Under the pieces are notes generated by a model that searched no databases, was not told the DNA's origin, and saw only the letters and a program-made list of their open reading frames with translations. The position numbers and the translations under genes were made by a program. Shown here piece by piece: positions 11,437 to 24,168 of a stretch of 64,000 nucleotides of DNA; position 1 is the stretch's first letter, and each line of letters starts with the position of its first letter. The stretch comes from Eucalyptus grandis. Taxonomy: Eukaryota; Streptophyta; Magnoliopsida; Myrtales; Myrtaceae. The DNA lies in NCBI RefSeq assembly GCF_016545825.1, contig NC_052619.1:1131501-1195500 (forward strand). The letters run 5' to 3'.

Positions 11437-11778
11437 ATGGAACGGAAGACGCCGCTTCATCCCAGTTCATCCTGAATCGGTCCTCATCATCATCATCTTG
11501 AAGCCGCCTACATCGTGAGATTCATCGTGACGATCACCTTCATAATCGGCAACGCCCTCGCCCTTCTTCCGACGTCGATCCTCAGACGAGACTCGTCCAC
11601 CTTCAGATCGCTAGCGCTGTCCATTATGCTCGCCTTCGCATCTGCTTTCGTCTCGCTGCTGTTGATCCACTGCAACAGGGCGGGATTCACCGAGAGAATT
11701 TGCCGATGGACTTCCATGGTCGCCATGGCTGCAGTTGTCGTGTCGCTCCTGTCCCTCTCGGTTCTCCGTCAATGGTGA
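11437..11778 (+). pseudogene. Small multi-pass membrane protein remnant
   Basis: An ATG at 11437 opens a frame that meets TGA at 11473-11475 and then continues in the same frame for 100 codons to a stop at 11776-11778. The downstream part is very hydrophobic, with three likely membrane spans (roughly FIVTITFIIGNALALLP, LSIMLAFASAFVSLLLIHC, MVAMAAVVVSLLSLSVL) separated by arginine-rich loops. Without reading through the TGA there is no ATG for the hydrophobic part. I do not recognise the family. The 3' flank from about 11771 is duplicated at 60706, next to another membrane-protein ORF. Confidence 0.4.
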
Positions 11779-13930
11779 AGCACAAATTGTTCCTAGGTTA
11801 GCAACCAAAAAAAAAAAAAATCACAAAAAGAAAGATGTTTTCCTTTGAACTTTTCTTGTACTGAATGAAATATGTTTTCCTTGGAACTACTGAATGATTC
11901 TCTCGTCTACGACCACCCATGGATTTCTGTGTTCCTTTATGTAATATGAGATGAGAGAAGTTATGGGAATTATGGCAAATGGGCATGGATTGCTCGAAAA
12001 TGCAGAGGCCGTCCCTTTTTAAGGGAAAAATCAGGAAGGATGAATGCTGCCTCCGTTTCGTTTCTACTATCTCAGGTTTCTCCTGAAACTCGGCCGTCAT
12101 CGACATCGAATCACAATCATCAGACTACCAATTACTCCGTTCTTATCTTGGTAGGAAACTTAAAAGACAGGAGCCCCCTCATCCAGAAACGCGAGATCCG
12201 AATGAACGGCGTGCCTCCGATTAGCCCAGATGCAGCGGATGGTTTCGCAGTTCAGACACAAATTTAACGAGGCTCATCTCTTATGGGAGAATTATAGGCC
12301 CGGAGTTCCCTCTTTTTTCTTTTCGTATCCCTGTTGTTTTACTCTTTAATATAGCTTCAAGTCTTGCTATAATTCTCTCCTAAGAGGGTGGCCAGACATC
12401 ACTCTGCATATTTCTGATGTGAGCACCTTAAACAGAATGTGTCCCCCGATTCAATTTGTGTCCTTCACGACACCTCCCGATCTAAAAGTATACCACGATT
12501 CATGGTCACATGTTGGAACGCAGTCCATCCTCAGCTCAAATTCATTCGACAAAATTCAGTCCTAGCTGAAGAGGAAAATCCCTTTGGGCGGGGAGTAAAA
12601 GCTGAACGTATGGAATCGGCTTCTTAGAAAGAAACGGCCAAAAAAAAAAAAAATGGAAGAAGTCACGATCTTTAATGACCAAAATTCTGCAAGGTTTCTC
12701 GCTGATAATACAAGGCCTTCGACATGGAAAGCAATCTCAACTCTGAGCAAAACTCCAGTCTGAACACACTCGGCTGAAGATAATTATACTAACAAAACTG
12801 ACCTGCCTAAAATGGGAATATGCATCTGTCAAGGCACCAAAGCCTCCATTACAATCCCCATAAGACACAAATTGAATCGTTTGAATTTCAGAAACTTGAC
12901 TATATATTTACTCATTTCACCCAAGTCACCGGCAGGTTGATCCAAGGTCCGCATGACAGATTTCCACCCAAAGTAATAGCATCTAGCTCTTTTACCTAAT
13001 GATTCGTCTGATTCCTGCCTTAATACAAGATGCTTCCCCACCGTGAGGTCCAGAAAGCTTCCTGACCTCCTGAACTTGCCCTTTTCGTTGGGACACTGCC
13101 TTCTCATGCTTACTCTGCACGTGAAATGAACATAAATAAATTCCAGGCAATATCGAATGTCGACGTGAGAACATACATACAGCAATCTGATTCTCTCGAC
13201 TCACCCAGTACTTCTTCCTTGGATTTTTTGTTTGTTTCTTCCGATTATGCGTCAGTCCACTATTTTTCTCCATCTAAAACAGTTTTCACAGCAAAAGTTA
13301 GATCTTTGACCGTGGCAACCAAGTAGCTAAGACCATTAACGGAACTGATCAGAACCATTGCACGCAGGCTCACCTGATAAGTGATATGGCGCTTTCCATC
13401 GACTGTTTCAGGCAAGGATGGAATTGCCGGATTCCTGTAGGCGCATCAAAGTTAACCACAAATTGATCACATTCTGAAAGCAATTTTACCATGACATGGC
13501 ACGAAATATTTTCATCGAGTTTTCACATGTGTCACAAAAACAAAAGAAAACTCGTGCATTTTGCAAGCCATAGGTCCATGATTTTGATGCATTGGTAGCT
13601 CTCTCATGTCTTTTCTTTAATCTTCATTTGATTTCTACTTTTTAATAAGATCCAGAATGCTATGCACCCTCCTCGAAAGTTCTCATTCCTTTTCCTGCTA
13701 TATTGTTAGAAATTTAAATAGTCTATAGGATTAAGTAGCAAAAAGATTGATGCAACATTTTTCTTATTTCATGATAGCAAATAGAACTCATAGAAATGTA
13801 AGTTCAAGTTTTAGCTAAATCTAGTTGCTTGATAAGGTTCAATATCCTTTAAAAGAAAGAAATGATTTGTTTATATGAAGACAAATTATACACTTGCACC
13901 ACGTTATTTTGCACTTTACACTCAGTAATA
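11771..13930. repeat. Segmental duplication, copy 1 (partner at 60706-64000)
   Basis: From CAATGGTGAAGCACAA (11771) the sequence aligns by eye to 60706 onwards. It runs through 'aggaaggatgaatgctgc' (12031/60870) and the three SAS10 3' exons to the shared phrase 'tttaaaagaaagaaatgatttg' (13849) and the window end. Both copies are in the same orientation. Copy 2 is longer because it carries two MITE-like insertions absent here (60994-61578 and 62240-62937). Confidence 0.8.
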
Positions 13931-16900
13931 AGATAGGTCTTCAATCCAAAAGATTATTCAATATTAAGACTTTTCCTCATAAGTAAAGGTCTCAACCCTT
14001 GGTATCAAATGTCTAAGAAAAATTTTCAAGAAACAAAAATGGAGAAAAAAAACAAATCTTAAATAGGTACACATTCATGGCGCTCATGCATAACTAGAGA
14101 AATTTCTAGGATCTCCTTGTTCTATACCCAGCACATAACTATTAATTTACTTTTCAAAGCATAAGTTGTAATTGATTGATGAAAATGGGTGCCTAACATC
14201 ACTCTTCTGGGACCACATAAAGATAAGGATGGAACATATTGGACGAGCAACAGAAAACAAACCTTGAATACATCTCTGCTTTGGCGGCAAGTTTTTGCAG
14301 CTCATTGCTGATTCACTCGCTTATAAAACTCATCTGCCGACTCTTCAGATTCACTGTCCTCAGAGTCAGCACCTCCATTAGCCTCAAGATTCCCATCTTC
14401 GTCACCAAGATCATCCTCTGACTTAATTCCAGCTCCAGCCAACACTTGAAGCCCATGTTTCCTCTGCCTTTCTCCAATTTCATACCTCCTTGGCAAATCA
14501 TCATCACCCAATATGATCTTCCAGGCACAAGATGAAAAGCTTCTCATTCTTAATATTCATTTCAGGATTAATATGGTACCGTCACTTAGAGCTTCCTTTG
14601 AATCCTTCCAGAATTATCATGATCGTATCACTTGAGCTGTTTTAAAATATAATAGAAATCCAGTGCAAGGCCAATCCATATAAAGATGGTACTCAGGTCG
14701 ACTTATAACCCTATTACTGTAGCGATAATTTAACAATCATCTAAATGGAAGGTAATCAATCTATCATCTCCAACAATCCAAAAAGAGTTAGGACAGAGAA
14801 AGGTTCGAGATATCATCGAAATCTGAATACAATCGCAAGGATAAAAAACAGTTCCTCGAAAACTTCAAGGGACAAGTGTGTGTGTGTGTGTATTCCAATT
14901 TTTAGGTATTTTCCTTGACATGATCCATACGAGATTATCCTATGACATGAAAATAAGTAAAATCAAAGTGTTAACATGTGTTAGCCATTTACCCTAATTG
15001 TAGTCCATGATGATTTCTTTTCTTTTTTGCAATGCGTTAGGTTTATTACTGACATGGTTAGTTCCATCTATATTAAATTATCCTAGCAGTCTTGTCCATT
15101 CTAGAGCAACTAATTCAGAAACATCTAATAGGAACACTGTTCAAGGACTGTACCAAATGGAAATTTACTTCCATTTTGAATCTTTAGCCCATATATTCCC
15201 CTTTGTTCCCCTTGGTAGGAAGCCAACACATTTTGATCAATCACATGACCTCTTGCACTTTAAGGAAAAAAAATCATCATGCCAAGATCCAAACTTTCTG
15301 TCTCTTGTTTTCAACTCGCAGAAGATTGGAGACTTTAGTTAATTCCAACGATCCCGCATGCCCATTCATCAACCCATTACGAGATGCTACACCTTCAGTA
15401 GCATGATCATCGAAATCTGCATAGGTCTGTAGCTGCCTGTTGAAGAAGGAACTTAAGTACATGCCTTATATTAATGCAAAGAGGAGTAGTGGGCAATCAG
15501 AGCAGTACCCGTTCCCTGGTTTCAAATGTTTTTGGTTTTTCTCCCCTTTTGAAGCAACTGAACTGAAAACAGTCTTGTGCCTCCAGTTTTCCTCAAGGGC
15601 AGCCCTCACCTTTAATATCTTCAAGCTTTGCACCCCAAATACATGAATAAAGTTAATGCAGCTAGGAGAGAGAGAGGAACTGACATTTCTGGCCTTTCAA
15701 TTGAGCCAGACTCACCTGAGGTTTATGTTTCTCTCCATTATTCTCATCATCCTGAATGGGTTCATGAGGCTGCAAAACCAACGTCAATGTTCATACCAAA
15801 GACACAGGGAGGCAAATATATAATCTTGATTAAGATGAAACATACATTTTTTGCCTCCTGAACTTGAACATCAATATGCGGTAATATGGAGTCGTCATCT
15901 TCATCAGAATCATCAGATTGCAACAAATTTTCATCATTCACCAACTTCTCTGCCATTTCTTCTTAAGTACTTTGTTTTAGAATCTCTTCAAGGTGAGACG
16001 GAAGGTTTTCATCAACTTGTTTCATCTGCCAAAGGTAGTGCATCTAAGATTTGTGACAGCTCTAAAATAAAGACTGAAATGTAACAAGACAGTAGACAAA
16101 ACCCCATGCAATGCAGTACAATGATATGTTCACAAACATTGAGTAAGTCAGTTGCACAGTCATATGCCTGACTCACTATGGGGTTTTAAAAAAAAAAAAA
16201 AAAAAAAAAAGGCAATCTTCGGGCACTTGCAGAGCCAGTCAACACTCAGGAAACCAAAAGCTAACTGCAAAAGATGTTGACGAACAAATTTGTGTGTGCA
16301 CATTCCTGTCAACCTTCCAGTCATCCCCTTCCACCCTCAGAATACTACAATGCACTACAGATCAGGGATTACAGAAGAAAGATCGTCAATTTATAAGCAT
16401 CCAGTGCCAGTTAAAGTTGATTCCAGCATAGTAAAAAGGGAGACACCACAATACACAGCTCAACCAAATGGTTCATTAGTCCTCAGTAAATGGAAATGTA
16501 AAAATCAATGCAGATTTTAGTAAAGATGTTCAACTAGCAGCATAGACTAAACCAAACAGCCATACATACTCATAGAGACAACTACAACAACATTTATCAA
16601 ATCACTGAAAATAAGAAAATAAATAAATAAAAATTGAAATAGCCTAAGATATTAACAGGCCATAGTCAATATTAACTGTACATTCATGGTCAATACATTG
16701 TGTCGGTCTATCTAATTTTCTCATACTGATCTTCCCAGCAAAAGATTAAGCTCTTGCTACTTTCAGTTGTGATTCCATAACCAATAGCAACACATCAACA
16801 AAAGCAGCTTTAGTTCAAATACCTATATACAACATCCATTTGCTCCTCCTTTGACAGTACACCCAATTTTTTTTTTTTTTTTGACCTCTTCAAAAGCTGT

Positions 16901-19518
16901 TAAAATATCATCTCCGGTGCCTTCACATATGGCAGATTTAAATTTACCTTTTCCTTCAACCATATTTTCCTGCAGAATCACCAATAAGTTGCAATTGAAA
17001 TAGCACTATTACTTCGAAACTCCACCTACCTCCAGGGGGAAAACATTTGAGAACAACTTTAAAGCCACGGAGTAAACAAGGTTATTAGAAAACACTACCC
17101 TATAGCTGGTTCCACTGTGGCCTCATCTGGACTAATATCTTCAAGCCCAAAGTCCTCCATTGATAATGATTTTGCTTTCTCCCTCTGCAATCTTAACACC
17201 TCTGCCTCTTCCTCTTCTGGAATTTACTCATCACTAGAGGTTGCCTGTAGTTTGAATAAAGATCGCAGAATTTAAGCCTGCTCAAAACCAAATATAAAGG
17301 GTTCAGGTTATTAAGAGAAAAACTTGATACAAATGATATAACAACCAGTTTGTAGTTTAACAGAGAACCCCCCATCAACTTAATGCAGCGTAATCAGGGA
17401 ATAATTCAGATATCTAACACAACTTACCTCATCGTCATCATAGTACTGTCTCTTACTTCTGCCCCAAACAGCCTCCTTGTCTTCATCTTCTTCCTCCTCA
17501 TTGTGCATCTCCTCTTCCACCCCACCAATTTTCGCCAGCAAAAACTTTTGCTGTCTTGCAACTACAAACAACAATATGTAAGTTGAACTTTAAAAGTGGC
17601 AAGTCAACATCACCAACAAAAACCAAGCATTTTTCCACTACATGAATTCACTGCGCTTTTAAGAAGTGGTGAATCATCTTTAGGGGAAAAAATTGAAACA
17701 AGGCAATAGCGCACAAGATATTTTAGTCTCTCTTTATTCTCAGGCAGGGAAGAGGATGACGGAGTAAAGAATTGAAGGCAAGACTTGGGTTTGGTAAGGA
17801 TGATCATAGGCTAATTACCTTGCTCCTATCACACACTATGCTGAATGGTTGCCCACTATTAGTATAAGTCATTCATAGAAGACATAATACATGTGGAGCT
17901 ACCAGTTATGAATCAAAATGACTTCCCTTACAGATAACTGTAACCTTTCCCATCCATCTAATTATCCTAAAAGAGTATACATGTAGAGTCCCCAGCATGG
18001 CAGCATGTTAGATTGATAATAGAAGAGCATAATGCTGTTGACTGCTTCACCTATACATTCTATTACAGCTGGCTTGACAAAATCAGAATGTTTTTCCTCT
18101 CCACACAAAGTCACAAGGAAACTATGAAAATTTAGCAGAGCTTCCTCAAAAACATTTCAATGAATCATATTCAAGAAAGATCAAATTCCGTCACTTTTAT
18201 TTGATGTTATCACATCGCAAATTCACCCTTAAAGGTTTTACCCTTGCAATGACACAAACAGGCAAACAAGAAGGTAAAGCAGAGCAAACCAAATCTTGGA
18301 GAATGGTTAAAAATTAAATGACTATTTTTTAGGCAGTCTCATCAATAACTAGCATCCAATTCCCATAAAAACCAGACTCAACAAAAGTGAACATGCACTT
18401 AGACTGCAATTTCAGAGTTCTTCATCCATTAGCAATCAATGCTTTTACTCATAAGGACTTCATGGCCAACAAGAATTCCAGTTTCTTAACTAGAATTATT
18501 GACTGCGGAGCTTATGCCAATTTAGCTTCAGATATCAAATGTTGAGCAGGTACGACAACTTACTCCAGAGAATTAGGAACTCTCTGATGAATTGGTACGT
18601 AGAAAAGGACAAATTCAGTGGGCAGTAGTAGTAACTCAAGCAAAATAACTTGAGACAATCTTACTTTTCGCAGCAAGCCTGGTCGATTGAATGTCATCTT
18701 CTTCCATGTCATCATCTTCATCCTCCTCTTCATCATCTTCATCCTAGATGAAATTTCAAGAAACCATACTCCATGAATTTCTCTTTCCAACAAACAAATA
18801 TTGGGGAACAACTAACAATTCGAAGCAACTGTATATAAATGACGAGTAGAATTCCATAATTATAAAAGTAATGATCAGCTCATGAAAACATCAGAAAAGA
18901 AGTCTCTCATGCGCGTTAATCTCACAACAGTTCACCAGCTAATATGAAAAATATAAAGAAAACCCACAAGAGAAATGCCTTATGAAAGGTCACATCACCA
19001 CTAAAAGATAACTGTCGCAACACCAGTTTGATCCACACAAACATTCAAACGCAAATCTCATGCAGACATTTATTTAATTATCACTAAATTCCTTGAAAAC
19101 CTTCCCTACCATGCGCCACACAAAATTCAACTCTGTCCCAAACCAAGGTCGCTAGATGAATTATACCAAATCTGCATCAAAGGGAACTTAACTACCTTAA
19201 AATCAAAGACAGGCTCTTCATTGTCATCATCTGACTCCCCAGCATCACTATGAATGTTCAGCGGCACAACATCCTTTTGTTTGTGAACTACAAATAAAAA
19301 CATCAATAAGAGCAACCCATATATAAAGCAGCAAACTTCACACTGGCAATTACACAAACCAGAGAACACGCAGCACCAATTAGCAGATACTCAATCGAGG
19401 GAGCTAACTCACAGGCATCTGTTTCATCATCAATGTCTTCCGAGGCCACGTCTTCATCGATAGCCCTCCTCTTAGAGCCCCTCTTCTCCTTTTTCTGACT
19501 ACTGGCCTTCTTCCCCAT
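12992..19518 (-). pseudogene. SAS10: SAS10/UTP3 (THALLO-like) gene with multiple disabling mutations
   Basis: Family role: a nucleolar U3 snoRNP/SSU-processome protein required for 18S rRNA maturation. Recognised exons, 5' to 3': 19413-19518 (MGKKASSQKKEKRGSKRRA start), 19196-19287 (HKQKDVVPLNIHSDAGE), 18665-18743 (acidic), 17428-17561 (IARQQKFLLAK), 17099-17244, 16823-16969 (LSKEEQMDVVY end), about 15860-16050 (MKQVDENLPSHLEEIL), about 15717-15767, about 15480-15630 (LKVRAALEENW), about 15280-15450 (TYADFDD), about 14270-14530 (LAGAGIKSEDDLG), 13374-13434 (PAIPSLPETVDGKRHITYQ), 13205-13273 (MEKNSGLTHNRKK) and 12992-13114 (KHEKAV, Sas10 C-terminus). Phases of the first four exons join perfectly. 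Breaks: TAA 17224-17226, a 16-A run 16867-16882 that shifts frame, TAA 15963-15965, TGA 14302-14304 followed by a one-base shift. The central NUC189/Sas10 exons between about 16060 and 16820 were not found. Confidence 0.88.
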
Positions 19519-20095
19519 GGTCCTTCTAGCTCAAGCCCTTCGAATTCTTTCTGCAGCACAGACGAATGAAACGAAACTTTCAGTGGCAGACCCAATTAAA
19601 AATGATTGATAAAACAACGCAGACTAGGACCAAACGTGAAACCTTGAGCAGCTATTTTGCATTATCCTACTACTACAAGCATCAGAAACACAGAAGTGAA
19701 ACTGAACCGACACTAATTGAATGAAGGGGCCACGAAATTCAACGAAAACGCGACGAACCCACCGTTCGCCGAAGCTTTTTCCCTGTTAATCTCTCACTTC
19801 TACCTGCAGCAACAACTGCAACAGGCAAGCATGAAATATATTGATTTATTTTATTTTTTTTTTGTTATTCACTTTTTTTTTTTTTTTTTTTAAGGGTTGG
19901 ACGAAGAGCGAATTAAGAGAAACTGTCGGCCTCTTGCCGCCTCCAAGCGCTGGGCGTAACTTTCTTGGGCTGGGATGGGCTGGGATTTAGACCTCATTTT
20001 CTAAACTTCTCTTCTTCTTTTTTTTCTCTTCTTCCTTTGACGCACCAATTTTCTAATTATTGAACTCATACAAGATTATTCCCTAAGCTCAATAT
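19519..20095. other. Upstream region of SAS10
   Basis: This should hold the 5' untranslated exon and promoter of the minus-strand SAS10 gene. Bases 19850-19890 are T-rich. The region 19895-19990 is locally less AT-rich (GTCGGCCTCTTGCCGCCTCC). No clear TATA box is called. Confidence 0.4.
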
Positions 20096-20530
20096 TTGAT
20101 TGCTCATGGATTAAAGCCTCAATCGCCGGTATCTTGCCGTGGCGGGACTCCCTCCTATACTCGCAAGAGAAATCTAAGGCGCGTGTGAATGAAGATCTGC
20201 TCAGTGAACTCCTTCAAACTGCTTATCAATCTCGGAAGCTATCGCAAGCCCAATTGAGAGGCGATAGGCCATACGGAATGTCATTGATGAATGAATGTTT
20301 TTGCTAGCCCAATTGGATGAGGTGAAACTTGTCCATTGCTCCACAAAGGCTAATCAAGCCGCCAACTGTCTCGTGAAGGCTCACAGAAAAAAGACTCTCC
20401 ACTATAATTGGTGGTATTTTTTCCTGCAGTCCTTTAAAAATATTTTGTGTTCAAAAACTCAAGTGTCCAGCTCTAGTAGAGCTGCTTTATGAGTGAATGA
20501 AAGCACTTTTTCTATTAAAAAAAAAAAACT
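20096..20530 (+). mobile_element. LINE 3' remnant (RNase H tail)
   Basis: The frame 20295-20492 ends with VHCSTKANQAANCLVKAHRKK and a Trp-rich tail, matching the C-terminal RNase H region of plant L1-type LINEs (compare the LINE at 45735-51994, near 51790-51957). A tail 'gcactttttctattaaaaaaaaaaaa' ends near 20527. The element is 5'-truncated; the upstream limit is approximate. No target duplication was identified. Confidence 0.55.
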
Positions 20531-21300
20531 CATAAGGTAACCTATTTTTTTCCTTCCTTAAAAGTCTTTAAATCATATTTTAGATAGATGTTATTTTCGT
20601 GGATAAGGATGTAAGTTTCAGAACTTCACAAGGAAAAAAACTATAACAGTTACTGCTGAAATTATCGATTCCATCTATTTTTCATTTTTCCACCCTAGTT
20701 GAAAGCAAAATACATAAGTGTCTATCTTCTTCTTCTTTTTTCCTTTCTTCTAAAGTTGGGGTATCCTTTTCTAGTTTGGTTAATGAGAAGGAAATCGTCC
20801 TATTAATTCATTTTGTTAATCTTGAAATTGATAAGCGCTCGTGCACTAAGTTCTCTCCACTGCCACTTCATATATTATTAAGTAATAAAATAAGGATAGT
20901 ATTTTTAGATGTTAATTTTTGTATTTAGCTTTAACCCTTTTTCATATAAAAAAGTATGGATCGTATCCCCAATTTAAATAGACTAAATCCACGGTAAACA
21001 TCAACTTTCTCTACTAGAATAAACGCACGCTGAGCATGCCCAATGAACTTCATATTGAAAGGATACATAATTGATTGCCATACCCTAGTAATGCTTCATG
21101 TAAATGAACAAAAGATGAAAAACAAATAAATGATGTATTTGTTCCTTGGAAAATGAATGATTTGGAAAACCTTTTCTTAAAAATAATTACTTGTATTACT
21201 TATAAAAATATATAGATTAAAAAATACTTTCATCCTGCAAAAAATAGTTTAAACTTAAAATTGTTATTGTTAAAGATAATATATTTTAATGACTAATGGG
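20531..21300. other. AT-rich intergenic DNA
   Basis: No gene is seen. Bases 21160-21200 (AATGAATGATTTGGAAAACC ... ATTACTTGTATTA) resemble 44281-44330, a likely shared MITE arm. Confidence 0.35.
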
Positions 21301-21304
21301 AAGA

Positions 21305-22170
21305 TTGCCAAAAAAGTCATAAACATATTGCAATTGTGCTAATTGAGTCACAAACTTCTTTTTTGGTCAATTGAGTCCTAAACATTTTGCAATTGTGCTA
21401 GTTGAGTCTATCCTACCAAATGCGGCCAGTGAGCGACCATTTATTTGAATTTTTATTTGAAATTTTATTTTATTTTCCTTTTTCTCTTTTTTTCCCCCTT
21501 CTCCCTCCTCCTCCCTTCTTCCTTTGGCTATAGTGATTGGCTAGAGGGGAGGGCTGGCCTGTCACTGGATTGAGGCGCCTAGGCGAGCCCCCACTGGATC
21601 TGGCAAGGGCTTGCCTCATTGTTGCTAGGTCTAGCGAGGCAAGCCCCTGCCAAATTCGACGATGGCTCGTCTCACCGTCGTTGAGTGAGGACTCACCTCG
21701 CCATCACTTGGTGAGAGCGAGCTCGACCAGCCACTCGAGAGCAAGCTCGCCCAACCACCGGCGAGGCGAACCTCACTTAATCACCCTTGGGCAATTGGGT
21801 GGGGCTCGCCTTGCCAAACCCTTGCTAGTGGGTAGGCGAGCCCGCCCGCCCAACAACGGCGAGGTCAACCCTCTCTAGATTCGGCGAGGGCTCGCCTTGC
21901 CGGACCCAACGACGGCGAGGCAAGCTCTCTCCAAATCCTATGGGGGCTCGCCCCACTAATGGCTAGGCGAGCTTGCCCTCACCGAGCGACAACGAGGCAA
22001 GTTTGCCTAACCGCCTTAGTCCAACGACCGACCAGTTGGTCACTAAAGCCAAAGGAAGAAGGAGGAAGGAGGAGGGAGAAGGAAAAAAAAAAGGAAAAAA
22101 GATAACAAATTAATTAAATATTCGAAAAAATAAAATATTATTAAAGAAAGGTCGCCAGTCGGTCTTCAGA
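21305..22170. mobile_element. GC-core MITE-like element, right end lost
   Basis: The left arm has repeated phrases 'gtgctaattgagtcacaaac' and 'gtgctagttgagtctatcc', then T-rich DNA, then a GC-rich core (about 21540-22030) of CTCGCC/GGCGAG words. An A-rich arm follows, ending near GGTCGCCAGTCGG, the inverted counterpart of CGGCCAGTGAGCGACC at 21423-21438. The outer part of the right arm is missing. The open frame at 21537-21878 is compositional. Confidence 0.5.
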
Positions 22171-22645
22171 CTTTTGTTGTTATTGACAAATAACATGGCA
22201 GAGTTATTATCATAATATAATTGTATGGTTATTTCCTATGAGATTAAAATTTGATTTGTTAATAAATATAATATGGATTGTTTCTCTTTGTCTTTCTTTT
22301 TTTCCTAATGAATCACAAATATTTTCTTTTTATGCCAACTAGGAAAAACTGACGCAAATGTTTTGTGACTAATCATTTTGATGGAGAGTCTTCTTGTGAA
22401 CGAGAAGTTTGGGATGCTCTGCAAGGCTCTTCAGCCAAGTCAACGAGACTATTTGATGAGTTTTAATTCATGTGCATATGTACATGTACTGAGTGAAGTC
22501 TGTGCTTTTTAGCTGCTACTCAAATTATTTGGCTCCGAAATCTCATTAGGGAACAAGAGACCATATAAGGATGTAGACTTTATTAACTGTCGGGATGATA
22601 GATTCTTTTCTTTCTACGAATCAGCAAAGAGAGAGCTAAGGAGGG
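22171..22645. other. Intergenic DNA left of the LTR fragment
   Basis: No gene is recognised. The last 20 bases before 22646 are purine-rich (GAGAGAGCTAAGGAGGG) and do not form the primer site seen next to the related LTR at 4796, so this LTR copy is solo or truncated. Confidence 0.35.
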
Positions 22646-23048
22646 TGTCGCAACCTAAATTTCGGGTGCACCACCTAAGTTTAGGCTAATGGACTACTAA
22701 GTCTTAAACTTAGCTCGGGCTCTCTCAAACCCATACCAATTCGCGACTTAAGATTCAAATATTGCATAATTATTATCTAGGAGTCGCCACTAATCGGTTT
22801 ATAGTAGGTCGATTAGACACCTGAGTAAAATAATGGGAGAATTATTTTACTCCTACGAACTAGAGACTAAGGGTACGGGGACTTGGTTACACTAGATTTC
22901 TCTAATGCCCTTTCGGTACTATTTCTTTTTAATTTTCAAAAATGTTTTTGCAGGCAGCTTGGATTTATTTTAACCTAAATTATTATCATGCAATGTGGTA
23001 ATCACACAGATGCTTAATCGTTATTAAATATTTTAACCTAAATTATTA
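22646..23048 (-). repeat. Truncated LTR of the same family as 4796-6699
   Basis: It starts TGTCGCAACCTAAATTTCGG and parallels 4796-5140: 'gagtcgccact', 'ggggacttggttacacta', 'taatgccctttcggtac', 'gcaggcagcttggatt'. It ends abruptly where IQD exon 2 coding begins, near 23048. The phrase ATTTTAACCTAAATTATTA occurs near both 22971 and 23031, perhaps marking a junction duplication or local rearrangement. Confidence 0.55.
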
Positions 23049-23722
23049 GCAACCTTTGGAGAAGGAGCCCGATGAGAAGCCACTCGAGGAGCCACATAAG
23101 CTGAAGATGTCCGTGGTTGCTCGGGAAGAGGGGGCGTGGCAGGTCTATAAACGATTTTGTGCTCTCTCTCGGCATCTCCCAGGATCTTCTCGATACTGCT
23201 CGGCTCTCTGAAGAATGGAATGAATGAATTTGTCTCTCCATGTCTCTGCTTCGCTTGCCCCTTTTTCTTGTCCTTCTTTGAAGATTTCTTCTTTGATTCC
23301 TACATGTGGAAGCGACCATGTACAGTCCAAGGTTTCACACAGGTCTAGCTATCCTCAAGAATTTGGACTCAAGTTTTAACTGTTTCTACAGTTTTTCCAT
23401 CTCATGGATGTCTAAAAGAAATTTCAAGTTTGGAGCTCTTTTTTCATCTTCCGCATCTTAAGGTTGTTATTAAACACCGAATATCTTAATGGAGTTATCA
23501 TTTACGTTAATGGACTGATAGCACTTCTCAAGTTGAGATGCAAGACTGCAACACTATGATGCGTCTAGTTAACCAAATTCTTCATGAACAGTATGGTTAT
23601 TTTTTTTCCCTCCTTACAGAAGCCACTCAAAACTCACAAACTCAACTGAATCTTGACCCCATTAAGGCCATATGCTGGACAGGTTTGCAATTGATCAGAT
23701 CGTACTGATTTCATCTATCTCA

Positions 23723-24168
23723 TGTTAGAATGTACATATAATACTTTGATGCGGAAATACAAAAGAAAACAGTGATATTTTGATCTTCATGATTTTCACA
23801 ATTAGATGAAGACATACATTTATCCATAGCGTCGCACTTAATGATGATCGTTGTAGAAAACCGAATAATCTCGAACCAAAAGAAGAAATCCAATTTCTCT
23901 CCCTTAACCCACTATACTTTAATGTATTCTATCGATGGATGAGAGAATACCCAATTCTTTTTATGTTATTGTTGTTCATTGTGGGTGGAGAGAGGACCGG
24001 ACTCCTTTTGTACATTTGTTGAAAATGTGACTTCCATCAAAGCGATATACCCTTTCATTTTATTAGAGTCGCAACTTCTCGTAACCAATAATTATTTATT
24101 TTATAACATTTCAATAATTATTAAACCATATAATAAATCATATCATGTGGGTCACAATAATTCTTACA
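23723..24168 (-). repeat. 3' LTR of copia-1
   Basis: Starts TGTTAGAATG and ends TTCTTACA on the plus strand. It is immediately followed at 24169-24179 by the complement of the polypurine tract AAGTGGGAGAA. Confidence 0.9.

Noticed and set aside
11611..11808. Minus-strand frame opposite the small membrane ORF
   Set aside because: Shadow of the plus-strand hydrophobic frame; highly polar with no family resemblance.
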